The notes: a model not told the origin generated them from the letters alone. Positions 51,906 to 60,555 are shown, numbered from the stretch's first letter. The stretch: DNA of 64,000 nucleotides from Sphingomonas sp. AX6 (GCF_902506605.1 NZ_LR733979.1:2402008-2466007), one strand, 5' to 3'. Numbers and translations: made by a program.

Positions 51906-52357
51906 TCGCTGCGGCCCTTCGCAAGCAGGTGATCGATCGAAAACATACCCGCGCCGCGTACGATAAGCACGAGCAACATGGCGGCCCATAGCCTATGCGT
52001 GGTCCACCAGGCTTCGGGATAGACGAAAAGCTGGATCACCATGGTCATTCCCAGCAGCGCCAATGCCGAGACCCGCGTGGCGAGACCCACGATCAGTAGA
52101 ATGGGAAAAACGTGTTCTGCGGCTGTCGCAGCTATTGCCGCGAACTCGCTTGGCAGGGGTACCCCGGCATACTCATTCTCGAACAGGAAGTAGGCTGTAT
52201 CGCTGATCTGTAGTGCGCTGCCTTCCTCGATTTTGGTCCGCCCGGAGCGCCAGAATATACCGGCTACAGCTACGCGCAGGAACAAGAGAACTAGAGCCTC
52301 TATGACCTTACTCGACGCAGTTTTTACGACGGAATCATATATCGCCGTTACCGCCAT
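51902..52357 (-). CDS. DoxX family membrane protein
   Basis: From ATG 52357 (GGAGATAGGG upstream; a GTG at 52405 is less likely) the protein has 151 residues and four membrane helices. DoxX features include FLRVAVAGIFWRSGRTKIEE, EHVFPILLIVGLATRVSALA and WWTTHRLWAAMLLVLIVRG. DoxX proteins support redox or thiosulfate-related membrane complexes and often accompany SigF/NrsF-type systems. First gene of the autoregulated 12-gene unit. Confidence 0.87.
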   Translation of the reverse strand: MAVTAIYDSVVKTASSKVIEALVLLFLRVAVAGIFWRSGRTKIEEGSALQISDTAYFLFENEYAGVPLPSEFAAIAATAAEHVFPILLIVGLATRVSALALLGMTMVIQLFVYPEAWWTTHRLWAAMLLVLIVRGAGMFSIDHLLAKGRSE

Positions 52358-52425
52358 AGTATCCCTATCTCCGACTTGAAGCACGCCTCTTTTCAGGTAG
52401 TTCACCTGCCAAGGATCAACTCGTG

Positions 52426-52451
52426 TTCGTTCGGAAAGCGGATTCGGTTAC
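52426..52451 (-). promoter_or_regulatory. SigF-type ECF promoter of the sigma operon
   Basis: On the minus strand GTAACC (52451-52446), 16 nt, then CGAA (52429-52426). The leader to the first ATG is about 60 nt. It is the best of the three matches and implies autoregulation. Confidence 0.75.
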
Positions 52452-52934
52452 AATGAGAAACTCGGTGCAAGACTTTTTGCTATGCCTTTGCTCTCGACCT
52501 TCCAGAAGCACTCAAATGTCGCACGCTAAGCCTGCAATCCATGTTGCGCAGCGTCGTCCCTGTCGGTCGCTGCGTGCAAAAGGTAATTCACTGAAACCTT
52601 GTCCCCTCCGAGGGTAGCCCCGAAAACTAATCCGGATGTCCGCTTTGTGACAAATTCTCTCAGAAGCAGAATGTCTGGAACCGGCCCAAGAGTTAATGGG
52701 CAGGTTTGCCAAAAGCGGTCGGTCGGTAACGCGCCCCAAAATTGGTCATTCACGCGAACCGTGTACAATCCCGAAAGCAGACCGTCCAAGCTTTTGGCGT
52801 AACAGTGTTTGGGGGTGATCACTCTGTAACGGATCGGTGCAATTTAGAAAGCGGGTCCTTAAACATGCACTGGTCACGGCCTCAAATTACTGTAGGTTTT
52901 TGCGCAGGCAACGACTTTGGCTGCTGATCCTCGC
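52452..52934. other. non-coding stretch at right edge of the sigma block
   Basis: No convincing gene on either strand. It contains the second copy of the degenerate direct repeat at 52731. The minus-strand frame around it (NDQFWGALPTDRFWQTCPLT) is probably relic or repeat-derived. Confidence 0.4.
52731..52758 (+). repeat. right copy of degenerate direct repeat
   Basis: GCGCCCCAAAATTGGTCATT followed by CACGCGAA; 20 of the first 22 bases are shared with 35285-35306, in the same orientation. Confidence 0.5.
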
Positions 52935-53633
52935 CTATTCTCTATGCCTAGTCAGCGCAGCCTGTTCGCTCGTCGCGTCCAGCGGTTCGCCGATCATCAT
53001 CGCTTGGGCATCGGCCATCATCGCCGTGCTTGAGGACGCGGCTTGGCGAAAGTCGGTCGCTTGGGCCTCGACCCCACCGTAAAGCCGCGCCAGACGCCAG
53101 TCATCCCCGCTTTCGCACGCGATTCCAGCGAGGGCGCCATGTTCGAAACTGCGGCAAAGCGCACCGCTCTCATCGCGGAATGTGACCCCTATCTGTACCG
53201 ACGCACCATCAGCTTGAGTAGACGCCAATTGTGTGTCCAACGCCCGTGCCACCTCGCCTCGTGCCACGATTTGCCCTGCTTCCATCGCGATACCGCTCTC
53301 TGTAGCAAGGCGCGGAAGCGCTTGGCCGACGAACAGCCCAATCGCCAAGCTGGCGGCAATGGCGCCCAGCCATTTGGGTGTTACAGAGGGGGGCGCAGCG
53401 TGCAGCGGCGTCACTTTTGTAGCGTCGCGCAAAACTTCCGCGACCCTGGGCGGAGCGCCCGCAGCGGCGATCGGCGCGAAGGCTCTACAAAGCGTCAATC
53501 GAAGTGCCTGGTGACGCGCCACCTCGGCAGCGAGCGCCCGATCATCGGCGATGGCGCGTTCGACGCGCCGGGCCTCGATTGGCCCCAATTCGCCATCGGC
53601 ATAGGCCATCAGCAGCTCGGGTTCGATGCTCAC
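52935..53633 (-). CDS. anti-sigma factor (membrane-anchored)
   Basis: The 232-residue protein starts MSIEPELLMAYADGELGP, the usual beginning of ECF anti-sigma factors (LLxAYxDGEL). It has one membrane helix (WLGAIAASLAIGLFVGQ) and a periplasmic C-terminal domain. The zinc motif HxxxCxxC is not complete: only H and one Cys are near VARHQALRLTLCRAF, so it belongs to the zinc-free group. Its start overlaps the sigma-factor stop (ATGA), so the two are translationally coupled. Confidence 0.85.
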   Translation of the reverse strand: MSIEPELLMAYADGELGPIEARRVERAIADDRALAAEVARHQALRLTLCRAFAPIAAAGAPPRVAEVLRDATKVTPLHAAPPSVTPKWLGAIAASLAIGLFVGQALPRLATESGIAMEAGQIVARGEVARALDTQLASTQADGASVQIGVTFRDESGALCRSFEHGALAGIACESGDDWRLARLYGGVEAQATDFRQAASSSTAMMADAQAMMIGEPLDATSEQAALTRHRE

Positions 53634-54109
53634 GCCGCTTCTCCCAATCGCGCCAACAGCGCCTCGCGTCCTCGTGCCAGCCGGGAGGTTAGCGTGCCGA
53701 TAGGCACCTCGAGGATTTCGGCGGCTTCCCTATATGCAAACCCTTCAATCACGACGAGCGCGACAGCCTCTCGCTGTTCGGGGGGCAGTGCCTGCATCGC
53801 CCGCCCAACGTTCCCCAGTTCCACTGCCGCTTCTTGATCTCCCGACGTGCCGAGATGTTCGCCTTCTTCCGGCGCGACGAAGGTTTCAAGGCGACGCTTT
53901 TCGCTCCTGGCCGTGTCGATCCACAGATTTCGCATAAGCCGATACATCCAACTGTCGAGCCTCGTCCCGGGCTGCCACTGGTCGCGGCGCAGCAACGCGC
54001 GCTCGACCGACGCCTGGAGCAGATCGTCCGCATCCGCCGAATTGCGGGCAAACGCGTGCGCGAACCGGCGCAGGCGCGGCACATGGCCCAGCAATTCGTC
54101 CTCGAAACG
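53630..54109 (-). CDS. RNA polymerase sigma factor, ECF type
   Basis: I choose TTG 54109: AAGGGAG lies 10 nt upstream, and the product (159 residues) then begins just before RFEDELLGHVPRLRRFAHAF as in related factors. ATG 54172 would add 21 residues encoded by a palindrome. Region 2 (ADDLLQASVERALLRRDQW; LDSWMYRLMRNLWIDTAR) and region 4 (LPPEQREAVALVVIEGFAYR; VPIGTLTSRLARGREAL) are complete. It has no sequence link to the SigF-type factor at 51381. Its regulon likely includes the divergent protease gene. Confidence 0.85.
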   Translation of the reverse strand, partial: RFEDELLGHVPRLRRFAHAFARNSADADDLLQASVERALLRRDQWQPGTRLDSWMYRLMRNLWIDTARSEKRRLETFVAPEEGEHLGTSGDQEAAVELGNVGRAMQALPPEQREAVALVVIEGFAYREAAEILEVPIGTLTSRLARGREALLARLGEAA

Positions 54110-54136
54110 CAAAACGTCGTTCGCTCCCTTATGATG

Positions 54137-54168
54137 GATGAAACGGATGCCGCCGCCCGTTTCATCCA
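54137..54168. promoter_or_regulatory. perfect 11-bp palindrome in the sigma/protease divergent region
   Basis: GGATGAAACGG (54137-54147), 10 nt, CCGTTTCATCC (54158-54168). It contains GAAAC and CGTTT, which look like halves of ECF promoter boxes on both strands. It is centred between the TTG start at 54109 and the protease start at 54207. Confidence 0.5.
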
Positions 54169-54206
54169 GCATGACAGAAAATAATCGCCTGTATAGAAAC
54201 CGGCAG

Positions 54207-55472
54207 ATGACCGCCGCTCATTCGCGCCATCTGCTAGCCCGCCTGACCATCGGGCTGCTCGGACTGCTGGCCGCACTGGTCGCGCCAGTCGCAGTGCGTG
54301 CGCAACTGGTGCCATCGCTGCCCGGCACGATCGACCGAACGCTGGGCGGAGTGCGCGATACGCTCGAACCAATTGATCGCACGGTCGATGGAGTTCGAAC
54401 ACTCGCCCGCGATCAGCTGCAACAGACGCGCGATCTGGCGCGCCAATATCCCAACCGGATCGCGATCGATCCCGATGGCAATGCCGTACGCGCGGGTGAA
54501 GTCACCGTGCTGGACGCCGATGCCGCGGTCATCCGCGCGGCGGAAGTACGCGGTTTCGGGCTGATCGAGACAGTCGATCTGGATGGACTGGGCATCGGCT
54601 ACGCGCGCTTTTCGGCACCGCGCGGGATGTCGATCGGACGCGCGCTATCGCGCATGCGCGGCGTGTCGGCTGGGCGCGACGTCAGTGCCGATCCGCTGCA
54701 TTTCACCAGCGGTGGGCTGGGCGAGGAAGCGGTAGCAACCGGCGCGCCCGCCACCCCGCAGGTCCGCCGCCGCATTGGCATCATCGACGGCGGCGTGCCG
54801 CGCGGGACGGCAGGGCTCGTGGAGCAACAGGGTTTCGCTACCGGCGGCCCGCGTCCGCACGACCACGCCGCGGCCATCGCATCTCTGCTGACCGGAGGCG
54901 GCGGGATCAGGCCCAGCGCAGCCGGCGCATCGCTATATGTCGCCGATGTCTATGGTAGTGATCCGGCAGGCGGCAACGCCACCGCGATCGCCAAGGCATT
55001 GGCCTGGATGACGCGCGAGCGCGTGCCGGTCGTCGTCGTCAGCTTGGTCGGCCCGTCCAATCCGCTGCTCGCACGTGTGGTTGCAGCGGCACGGCAGCGC
55101 GGGACGATGGTGGTCGCCGCAGTCGGAAACGACGGACCCGCCGCCCCACCGGCGTATCCCGCTTCCTACCCGCAAGCCATCGCGGTCACCGGTGTCGATG
55201 CGCGCGGGCGACCGCTGATCGAGGCGGGTCGCGCGCGAAAACTCGATTATGCGGCACCCGGGGCAGACATGCTGGCGCTGGCGGCAAATGGACGAGCGCT
55301 TGCGGTGCGGGGGACGTCTTTCGCTGTGCCGTTCGTGGCGGCGCGGATATCTGCGCATCTTGCGGAGGGCCATGACCGGGCCATCGCAGCAGTGGACGGA
55401 GAAGCGAAACGCGGGGAACGGGGGACGGGACGCGGGATCGTCTGTTCGGCGTGCCGGACGACAGTGCGCTGA
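54207..55472 (+). CDS. secreted subtilisin-like serine protease (S8 family)
   Basis: From ATG 54207 the protein has 421 residues with a signal peptide (LLGLLAALVAPVAVRAQ). A propeptide-like region with FGLIETVDLDGLGIGYARFS precedes the S8 core. The triad is Asp194 (IIDGGVP), His220 (PHDHAAAIASLL, in place of the usual HGT) and Ser371 (RGTSFAVPFVAA). The Asn of the oxyanion hole is likely in VVAAVGNDGP. The gene is divergent from an ECF sigma/anti-sigma operon; the protease may act in the periplasm, possibly in the same signalling route. Confidence 0.87.
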   Translation: MTAAHSRHLLARLTIGLLGLLAALVAPVAVRAQLVPSLPGTIDRTLGGVRDTLEPIDRTVDGVRTLARDQLQQTRDLARQYPNRIAIDPDGNAVRAGEVTVLDADAAVIRAAEVRGFGLIETVDLDGLGIGYARFSAPRGMSIGRALSRMRGVSAGRDVSADPLHFTSGGLGEEAVATGAPATPQVRRRIGIIDGGVPRGTAGLVEQQGFATGGPRPHDHAAAIASLLTGGGGIRPSAAGASLYVADVYGSDPAGGNATAIAKALAWMTRERVPVVVVSLVGPSNPLLARVVAAARQRGTMVVAAVGNDGPAAPPAYPASYPQAIAVTGVDARGRPLIEAGRARKLDYAAPGADMLALAANGRALAVRGTSFAVPFVAARISAHLAEGHDRAIAAVDGEAKRGERGTGRGIVCSACRTTVR

Positions 55473-55581
55473 AGGCGTCTTCGCCCTCAACCAAAAAATG
55501 ATGGATTAAAACTGCCCACGCACCCGTTCCCTTTTCTAAGCGCGCCGCAACCCGGCGCGTGACACGAAAAGGAGAACTCCG

Positions 55582-56469
55582 ATGAAGGCTCTATTCTTGG
55601 CAAGCGCTACCCTGGCTATGATCGCAGCAACCCCAGTTTCGGCGCAATTGCTCGGCGGCAGCGGTGGCGGTGGCCTGACCGGTGGCTTGGGCGGCAGCAT
55701 CGGTGGATCGTCGCTCGGCAGTCCACTTGGCTCCAGCTTCGATCGCCTGAAGGATACGACCCGCAGCACAACGCGCACCAGCCGCGAAATGCGCGGCGAC
55801 GTTCGCACCGAGCGCCGCGTCGATCGTCGTCGCGGTCGGGTGAATGCGGACGGCAGTGCCAATGGCAGCGGGGCGGGCGGCATCGCTAACGAAACCAACG
55901 CGATGGGCCTGCCGCTGTCGGGATCGGGCAACGTGCAAGGCTCGGCTAACGCTTCTGGCACGCTCGACGCGCAGCTGGTTGGCACTGACGCCGTGCGCGA
56001 TACCGCGGGCAGCGTTCGCGACCGTGCAACCGGCGCGATCAACAATACGCGAGACCGCGCTGGTAGCGCCGTCAGGCGAGTGCGTGAATCGGCCGACAAT
56101 GCGGCCGGCACCGCGCGCGGCGTCGCCGGATCGGCTAATGCTGGCGGAGACGGTAGTGGTTCTGCTACCGGCTCGATTGGCGGCGGCAACGCGTCGGGAT
56201 CGGCTAATGGGTCGAGTTCAGGAATGCTGTCGGTAGACGGCGCGGCGCTTCCGGCACTGAACCCCGGCGCTAGAGTTCAGGATGCCCGTGGTCGCCTGAT
56301 CGGTCGCGTGCAGAATGTCCGTCGTAATACACAGGGCCGGATCGAGATGATTGATGTCGCCGTGGGTCGTCGGATCGCAACGCTACCGGCTGGCAACTTT
56401 AGCGCCGACGGCGACGTACTTGTATCGGCAATGGGTCGCGGAGCGGTAAAGGACGCTGCAGACGATTAG
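55582..56469 (+). CDS. secreted low-complexity protein with PRC-barrel-like C-terminal domain
   Basis: The 295-residue protein has a signal peptide ending ATPVSAQ, then a Gly/Ser/Asn/Ala-rich disordered middle with repeats such as GSANGSGAGG and GSATGSIGGGNASGSANGSS. Basic/acidic helical patches (SVRDRATGAINNTRDRAGSA) interrupt it. The C-terminus, VQDARGRLIGRVQNVRRNTQ followed by beta-rich text, resembles a PRC-barrel. AAAAGGAGAACTCCG precedes the ATG. It may share a stress regulon with the upstream sigma/protease locus. Function unknown. Confidence 0.72.
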   Translation: MKALFLASATLAMIAATPVSAQLLGGSGGGGLTGGLGGSIGGSSLGSPLGSSFDRLKDTTRSTTRTSREMRGDVRTERRVDRRRGRVNADGSANGSGAGGIANETNAMGLPLSGSGNVQGSANASGTLDAQLVGTDAVRDTAGSVRDRATGAINNTRDRAGSAVRRVRESADNAAGTARGVAGSANAGGDGSGSATGSIGGGNASGSANGSSSGMLSVDGAALPALNPGARVQDARGRLIGRVQNVRRNTQGRIEMIDVAVGRRIATLPAGNFSADGDVLVSAMGRGAVKDAADD

Positions 56470-56490
56470 GCCGTCGATGGAACTGACCGA

Positions 56491-56520
56491 TGGACGCTCG
56501 GCTGTTTGGTCGGGCGTCCA
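56491..56520 (+). terminator. possible terminator hairpin
   Basis: TGGACGC (56491-56497) pairs with GCGTCCA (56514-56520), with further inner G-C/G-U pairs. It lies 22 bp after the stop of the preceding gene. A T-containing tract follows, without a perfect run. Confidence 0.4.
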
Positions 56521-56730
56521 CGCCTTGTTTCGCAACAACCCCTGGGCCGAAGAGCGTGCAAAAGCTGTGAGTCGACGCGAAACAGTGAATGCACACGCGC
56601 CACTCAAAGCGGTTGCCTCTTCAAATTAGTCTTCCGCCACCAACTTGCTCGCGCTGCAATTAACTTGTCGTTAGACGTGACAGACTAAAGTTTGAGTTGC
56701 CGGTCTGCGGCAGGGGACGAAGAGCGAAAG

Positions 56731-57843
56731 ATGGACCTCCACTCCGCTAAGACCAGTGACTGCATAATGGCCGACGATTGGTATCCTGCCAAAAAGGATG
56801 CTGGTGATCTCAACATGCCGGCACGCCGTGGGGTGTCGCAAGCCGCCAAATGGCTGCTTCGCGCGAAGCCGGGCAATCACGCCCAGGAATGCGTGCGGGC
56901 TCGCGCGATCATGACCGAAGCGCGCGGGCTGGTGAAGGGCATCCATGAAAGCGTCGCCAACGGCGAACGCATCGATCCGCGCACACTCGATCCGGTCGTG
57001 GAGGCGATCGCCGCCTCGATCCAACGCGATCCGACCGCAATTCCCAGCGTTACCCGGCTGAAGCTGCGCCACGAATACACCTTCTACCACTCGGTCGCGG
57101 TGTGCGGGCTGATGGTCGGGCTGGCGCGCGCGCTGCGCCTCGACGAAGCGGAGATGCACCAGATCGGCCTGGCCGGCCTGCTCCACGACATCGGCAAGGC
57201 GCGCATCCCGAACGCCCTGCTCAACAAGCCTGGCCCGCTTGACGACAAGGAATTCGCGCTGGTCCGCGAACATACCGTCCGCGGCCACGAAATCCTGTGC
57301 GACGCAGGCGGCGTGTCCGACCTCGTGCTCGACGTCGTGCTCAACCATCACGAGCGGATCGACGGGCGCGGTTACCCGGCCAGAAAGGCGGGGCCGGCCA
57401 TCTCGGTCCATGCCCGCATGGGCGCAGTGTGCGACGTGTACGACGCCGTCACCTCCGCGCGCAGCTACAAACCGGCCTGGTCGCCTGGCGAGGCGCTGGA
57501 ATGGATGCGCGGGACAGAGGGGCATTTCGATCGCGCGGTGATGAACGCCTTTGCCAAGACCGTCGGCGCCTTTCCCTATGGCTCGCTGGTCCGGCTGGCG
57601 GGCGAGCGGCTGGGCGTCGTCCTCGATCCCGGCCAGGGCGATCCGCTCGATCCCCCGGTGATGATCTTCATGGACGCCGCCAGCAAGCGCCCGCTGCCTC
57701 CCTTACGCATCGACCGCGCCGGAAAATCGATCGTCGCGGTCGAATATGCCGAGCGGCTCGGCATTCCCGACTGGGCAGATGTTCGTAGAGAAATTATCCG
57801 CCATTCCACACTCGGAAGTAGTCAAGATACCCACGGTAAGTAG
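56731..57843 (+). CDS. HD-GYP domain c-di-GMP phosphodiesterase
   Basis: From ATG 56731 the protein has 370 residues. The HD-GYP domain shows HEYTFYHSVAVCGLMVGLAR, LLHDIGKARIPNALLNKPGP, REHTVRGHEIL, HHERIDGRGYP and VCDVYDAVTSARSYKPAW. All metal and GYP-loop residues are present. It should hydrolyse cyclic di-GMP in the cytoplasm. The N-terminal about 100 residues have no recognised sensor. A longer frame starting at a TTG is less likely. Confidence 0.92.
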   Translation: MDLHSAKTSDCIMADDWYPAKKDAGDLNMPARRGVSQAAKWLLRAKPGNHAQECVRARAIMTEARGLVKGIHESVANGERIDPRTLDPVVEAIAASIQRDPTAIPSVTRLKLRHEYTFYHSVAVCGLMVGLARALRLDEAEMHQIGLAGLLHDIGKARIPNALLNKPGPLDDKEFALVREHTVRGHEILCDAGGVSDLVLDVVLNHHERIDGRGYPARKAGPAISVHARMGAVCDVYDAVTSARSYKPAWSPGEALEWMRGTEGHFDRAVMNAFAKTVGAFPYGSLVRLAGERLGVVLDPGQGDPLDPPVMIFMDAASKRPLPPLRIDRAGKSIVAVEYAERLGIPDWADVRREIIRHSTLGSSQDTHGK

Positions 57844-58246
57844 ACTTCGATGGACAATCCGGCGCTCGCGCCGACGGCCAGTCGCGGGCGAGAGGTAAGG
57901 CCGGGGTCGGCATCGATTCACGGAATGGTGGCTGCACCCGACGATGGTCGTTCCCTAATAGGAGAAAAGGTAACGGCGACCGAGCAAGCACCGCTGGGTA
58001 AGGGCCTGGGTGTCTGCGCTTCCTGCAACCTTGTTGCGTACCTCCATATGTGCCTGGTTCGCCCCCGACCATATCTCCTGACACAGCCTAGTATCGAGTC
58101 ATACAAATCGAAGTCGAGGGATTAAAGCGAGTCTTCGAAGAGTTATTGCGAGGTCGCCCGGCGCCTGAAATGTTAGACAACTTGATACAGGATCGATCAC
58201 ATCGGTTGTCATGGACCGGCTATGGATTTGAGACTAGGCTCCTGTC
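57844..58246. other. intergenic region without recognisable gene
   Basis: A 91-codon frame (57850-58125) exists but has no ribosome site, a Cys/Pro-rich random-looking composition and no start context. I see no terminator or RNA structure. The histidine-kinase promoter is expected in the right half. Confidence 0.4.
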
Positions 58247-59761
58247 ATGTCGACGCTTTCGTTTCCGCTAGCCGCCGACGGCGTGTTCGGCCCCGTCCTC
58301 GAAACCGTACTCGACGCGGTCATCGTCATCGATATGGGCGGCATGATCGTCGGCTGGAACGCGGTCGCGCACGCGACCTTCGGCTGGACTGGCGAAGAGG
58401 CCGTCGGCCAGTCGCTGGAGCAGCTGATCGTCCCGCCGATCCATCGCCAGGCGCATCGCACGGGGCTGTTGCGGGTGGCGGGCGGCGGTGAAGCGCATGT
58501 GCTGGGCAAGCGGATCGAGATCAGCGCGATTTGCAAGGACGGGCGTGAAATCCCGGTCGAACTGGCGATCAGCCGAACGCGGATCGACGACGAAACCTAT
58601 TATTTCGGATTTCTTCGCGACATCTCCGCGCGGCGAGAGGCCGAGGCGCGACTAGAACGCCAAGCGCTGGAAACGCGAATGTTGTTCGAAGTCTCTACCA
58701 TGGCGTCCGAGGCTGAATCCTACGAGCGCGCGCTGGAGACGACGCTTCGCGCGATTTGCCGGGTCAGCGGCTGGCCGATCGGCCATGCCTTCATCGTTCC
58801 CGAACTCGAACACCGGCTGGTATCTGCGGGTATCTGGATCGAGGATGCACCAGGCCGCGCGGATATGATCCGTGCCGCGACCGAGAACACCGCATTTTTC
58901 CGCGGGATCGGGCTACCGGGGCAAATTTGGCAAAACGGCGAACCAGTCTGGGTTGCGGATACCGATGCCGAAGCCAATTGTCCGCGTAAGGGGACCGGTT
59001 TTCGGGGCGCTTTCGGCTTTCCGCTACGGACCAACGGCCGCACGGTCGCGATCCTCGAATTCTTTTCCGACATTCCCACGCCACCCGACCCCGAATTGCT
59101 TCTGACGATCCGAACGTTGGGCGACCAGTTGGGCCGGGTGATCGAGCGTAAACGCACCGAAGAACGGCAGCGGCTGTTGCTGGACGAACTCAATCACCGG
59201 GTGAAAAACACACTGTCGGTCGTCCAAGGGATCGCGCACCAGACGTTCAGATCGGCAGCGTCGATGGATCAGGCCCGTACCATCTTGACCGGACGATTGA
59301 ACGCGGTCGCCAAAGCACACGAATTGCTCGCCGCCGACCGGTGGAGCAAGGCACCCATGCTGGAGATCATCGAATCCGCGATCGCGGGATGCGGCGCGCC
59401 ACGCGAACGATTTGACATCACGGGCCGCGATTTCAATGTCTCGCCGGTGACAGCGGTCAGCGTCGCGTTAGCAATCCACGAGCTATGCACCAACGCGTTC
59501 AAATATGGCGCGCTGTCGAACGATGCAGGACGGGTAGCGATAAGCTGGACCGCGACCGGGGGGCGCGCGCCCAGTTTCTCTTTTGAATGGCGCGAATGCG
59601 GCGGGCCGCCCGTGGTTCTGCCAACTCGCAAGGGATTCGGGTCCAACCTGCTACAACGCGGGCTGGGTGGTGATTTGGGCGGTAAGGTTGAAATGGATTT
59701 TGCGCGGGACGGTTTTGTCTGTCAATTTGCCGCAACTTTACCGGCACGCGTGGATGGTTAA
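58247..59761 (+). CDS. PAS-GAF sensor histidine kinase, HWE family
   Basis: The 504-residue soluble protein has a PAS domain (about 10-130; DAVIVIDMGGMIVGWNAVAH), a GAF domain (about 150-300) and a HWE-type kinase core. The phospho-acceptor box is LLLDELNHRVKNTLSVVQGI, the N box AIHELCTNAFKYGALSN, and the family Trp-Glu lies in FEWRECGGPPV. It has no membrane segments. HWE kinases are frequent in alphaproteobacteria and often feed the general stress response or light/oxygen signalling. No response regulator is adjacent. The PAS does not show the LOV cysteine motif. Confidence 0.92.
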   Translation: MSTLSFPLAADGVFGPVLETVLDAVIVIDMGGMIVGWNAVAHATFGWTGEEAVGQSLEQLIVPPIHRQAHRTGLLRVAGGGEAHVLGKRIEISAICKDGREIPVELAISRTRIDDETYYFGFLRDISARREAEARLERQALETRMLFEVSTMASEAESYERALETTLRAICRVSGWPIGHAFIVPELEHRLVSAGIWIEDAPGRADMIRAATENTAFFRGIGLPGQIWQNGEPVWVADTDAEANCPRKGTGFRGAFGFPLRTNGRTVAILEFFSDIPTPPDPELLLTIRTLGDQLGRVIERKRTEERQRLLLDELNHRVKNTLSVVQGIAHQTFRSAASMDQARTILTGRLNAVAKAHELLAADRWSKAPMLEIIESAIAGCGAPRERFDITGRDFNVSPVTAVSVALAIHELCTNAFKYGALSNDAGRVAISWTATGGRAPSFSFEWRECGGPPVVLPTRKGFGSNLLQRGLGGDLGGKVEMDFARDGFVCQFAATLPARVDG

Positions 59762-59763
59762 AA

Positions 59764-59874
59764 CTAGAGTCGGTTCGTGATTTTCTCCGCCAATCCGGCG
59801 TAACCAATGAGATAGCTGCTCGGATTAAAATGCGCCAAGTTTACCGCGTAGCCGCCGTCGTCAGCATCGTTCAT
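59764..59874 (-). CDS. 36-residue candidate small protein
   Basis: ATG 59874 is preceded by AAGGGG (9 nt spacing) and an in-frame TAA. The product begins MNDADDGGYAVNLAHFNPSS and ends in GLAEKITNRL. It converges with the kinase gene, 2 bp from its stop. The composition looks protein-like, with a mixed helix and an aromatic patch. No family is known. Confidence 0.35.
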   Translation of the reverse strand: MNDADDGGYAVNLAHFNPSSYLIGYAGLAEKITNRL

Positions 59875-59959
59875 TTATAGCACCCCTTGTACAGTTATGC
59901 TGATTATGCAGAATAGCTTCAACAAGCTTGGTGGCACTCCCTTTCACCACCTACGAGTT

Positions 59960-60052
59960 GGGCGGCCCCTTTCCGTACAGGGGTCGTCCATCTTTGTATG
60001 AGCCAGTGTCTAGGCGGAGAGGGCGGCTAGGTCGCGTTCTGCTCCTCTCCTG
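59960..60052 (+). ncRNA. two-hairpin element, copy 1 (candidate small RNA)
   Basis: The first hairpin GGGCGGCCCCT/AGGGGTCGTCC (59960-59970/59979-59989) has an 8-nt loop. The second hairpin GGAGAGG/CCTCTCC (60016-60022/60044-60050) presents CTCCTCTCC, complementary to Shine-Dalgarno sequences. The same element occurs at 60556-60647. It may equally be a 3' terminator/repeat element, as the strand is uncertain. Confidence 0.5.
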
Positions 60053-60555
60053 ATCGGTGATATGGCAATGCTCTCCAGCGACTGTTATGCACATGCTAAT
60101 AATTCAGGGGTCGTCAATATAGTTTGGTCCGCCTCCAATAATCTCGCTTAAAGTCTAGGCAAAGACCGTTTGCGCCTGGTCATATTTGATTACTTAGCGG
60201 ATGAGTTGATTGCTGACAGCATCTAAACGTTGGGGGCGTTTGGAAGTCGGCTTTGGCAAATTTCCTCGCTTATTACGGAGTGAGCGAATAAGCGATTAGT
60301 CCGTCGATCCATCGACATAGCTGTCGATGTAATGCCAGTTGCGGCACGCCGCTTCATCGGGCCAGCGTCGGTTTGTCTTGAAGCACAACACTCTGCTCGA
60401 GCGACACTAGATCGTAGCCTACCGCACTGTGCTGTGCGTGAAGAATAGGTCAGTTCGGTCGCGAGAAGGTCCGCTTTTCGCAAATAATATTCCGAAGTTG
60501 TCAGTCCGCTAGCGGCCCATGAGCTGTTGAACCGGTGTCAGCGCGAGCCGCCGGT
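60053..60555. other. AT-richer spacer between the two hairpin elements
   Basis: No gene could be supported. An 86-codon minus-strand frame (60223-60483) lacks a ribosome site and resembles no family. Base composition is lower in GC than the flanks. Confidence 0.4.

Noticed and set aside
31000..52500. Prophage or intact integrative element
   Set aside because: No integrase, portal, capsid, relaxase or conjugation gene is visible; only a scar and cargo remain.
57850..58125. 91-codon frame after the HD-GYP gene
   Set aside because: No ribosome site, odd composition and no similarity to any family I know.
60223..60483. 86-codon minus-strand frame between the hairpin elements
   Set aside because: No start context and random-looking composition.
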